This document shows positions 5,754-5,791 of a DNA stretch of 5,791 bases, one piece after another; position 1 is the first letter of the stretch; the number at the start of each line of letters is the position of its first letter. Where the stretch lies: the NCBI GenBank assembly GCA_023412765.1, contig JAEZBX010000150.1, forward strand, positions 1-5,791, in the 5' to 3' direction. The DNA is from Bacteroidota bacterium (GTDB lineage: Bacteria > Bacteroidota > Bacteroidia > Cytophagales > Cyclobacteriaceae). Under the pieces are notes generated by a model that made no database searches, had not been told where the DNA came from, and saw nothing but the letters and a program-made list of their open reading frames with translations. A program made the translations under genes and the position numbers.

Positions 5754-5791
5754 GAAACCTCAAACCTCAAACCTTAAACCTTAAACCTTAA
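5754..5791 (+). repeat. Tandem heptamer array (T/C)AAACCT, running off the right edge
   Basis: Five consecutive 7-base units are visible: GAAACCT (5754-5760), CAAACCT twice (5761-5774) and TAAACCT twice (5775-5788), with a partial sixth, TAA, at the window end. On the minus strand it reads as repeats of AGGTTTA/AGGTTTG. The unit resembles telomeric heptamers of plants (CCCTAAA), but in this bacterial setting that is surely coincidental. It lies between genes, so a protein-coding origin is unlikely. The true array length is unknown because it is cut. Confidence 0.8.

Noticed and set aside
5754..5791. CRISPR array or true telomere at the right edge
   Set aside because: The units are contiguous 7-mers without spacers, so this is not CRISPR. 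Resemblance to plant telomere repeats is not meaningful next to bacterial core genes.

Overview
This window looks like chromosomal core DNA from a member of the Bacteroidota, most likely a Cytophagales-type bacterium. That placement is inferred from a DUF4270 lipoprotein (a family essentially confined to this phylum), promoter-like sites of the TAnnTTTG/TTG type, A/T-rich leaders without Shine-Dalgarno sequences, and a gene order I recall as recurrent in Bacteroidota. No similarity search was possible.

There are two divergent transcription units. The leftward unit starts near 3380 and reads: a short glycogen/starch-synthase-like protein (3345-2542), a DUF4270 predicted lipoprotein (2558-1080) and glmS (1073 to beyond the left edge, first 357 codons only). 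Its genes are tightly packed, with a 17-base overlap and then a 6-base gap. The rightward unit starts near 3447 and reads panC (3465-4310), panD (4314-4661) and a polytopic membrane protein of the LPG_synthase_TM/UPF0104 family (4684-5691). The 119-base divergent spacer holds a candidate promoter for each direction, with the two -33 elements back to back. The last 100 bases hold short heptamer repeats that run off the right edge.

Functionally, panC and panD together make pantothenate: PanD produces beta-alanine and PanC joins it to pantoate. GlmS makes glucosamine-6-phosphate for peptidoglycan and lipopolysaccharide. The glycogen-synthase-like protein has only the N-terminal half of the enzyme and has lost its sugar-nucleotide-binding signature, so it is probably not a glycogen synthase. 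The DUF4270 protein has no known function.

The most striking signal is not a gene. Directly after the glycogen-synthase-like stop codon there is a perfect 13-bp inverted repeat followed by ten T residues on the minus strand, the form of an intrinsic terminator. It lies entirely inside the signal-peptide codons of the DUF4270 gene. It could act as a translation-sensitive attenuator controlling the lipoprotein and glmS. I see no mobile element, CRISPR array, tRNA or rRNA, and the rest is ordinary core metabolism.
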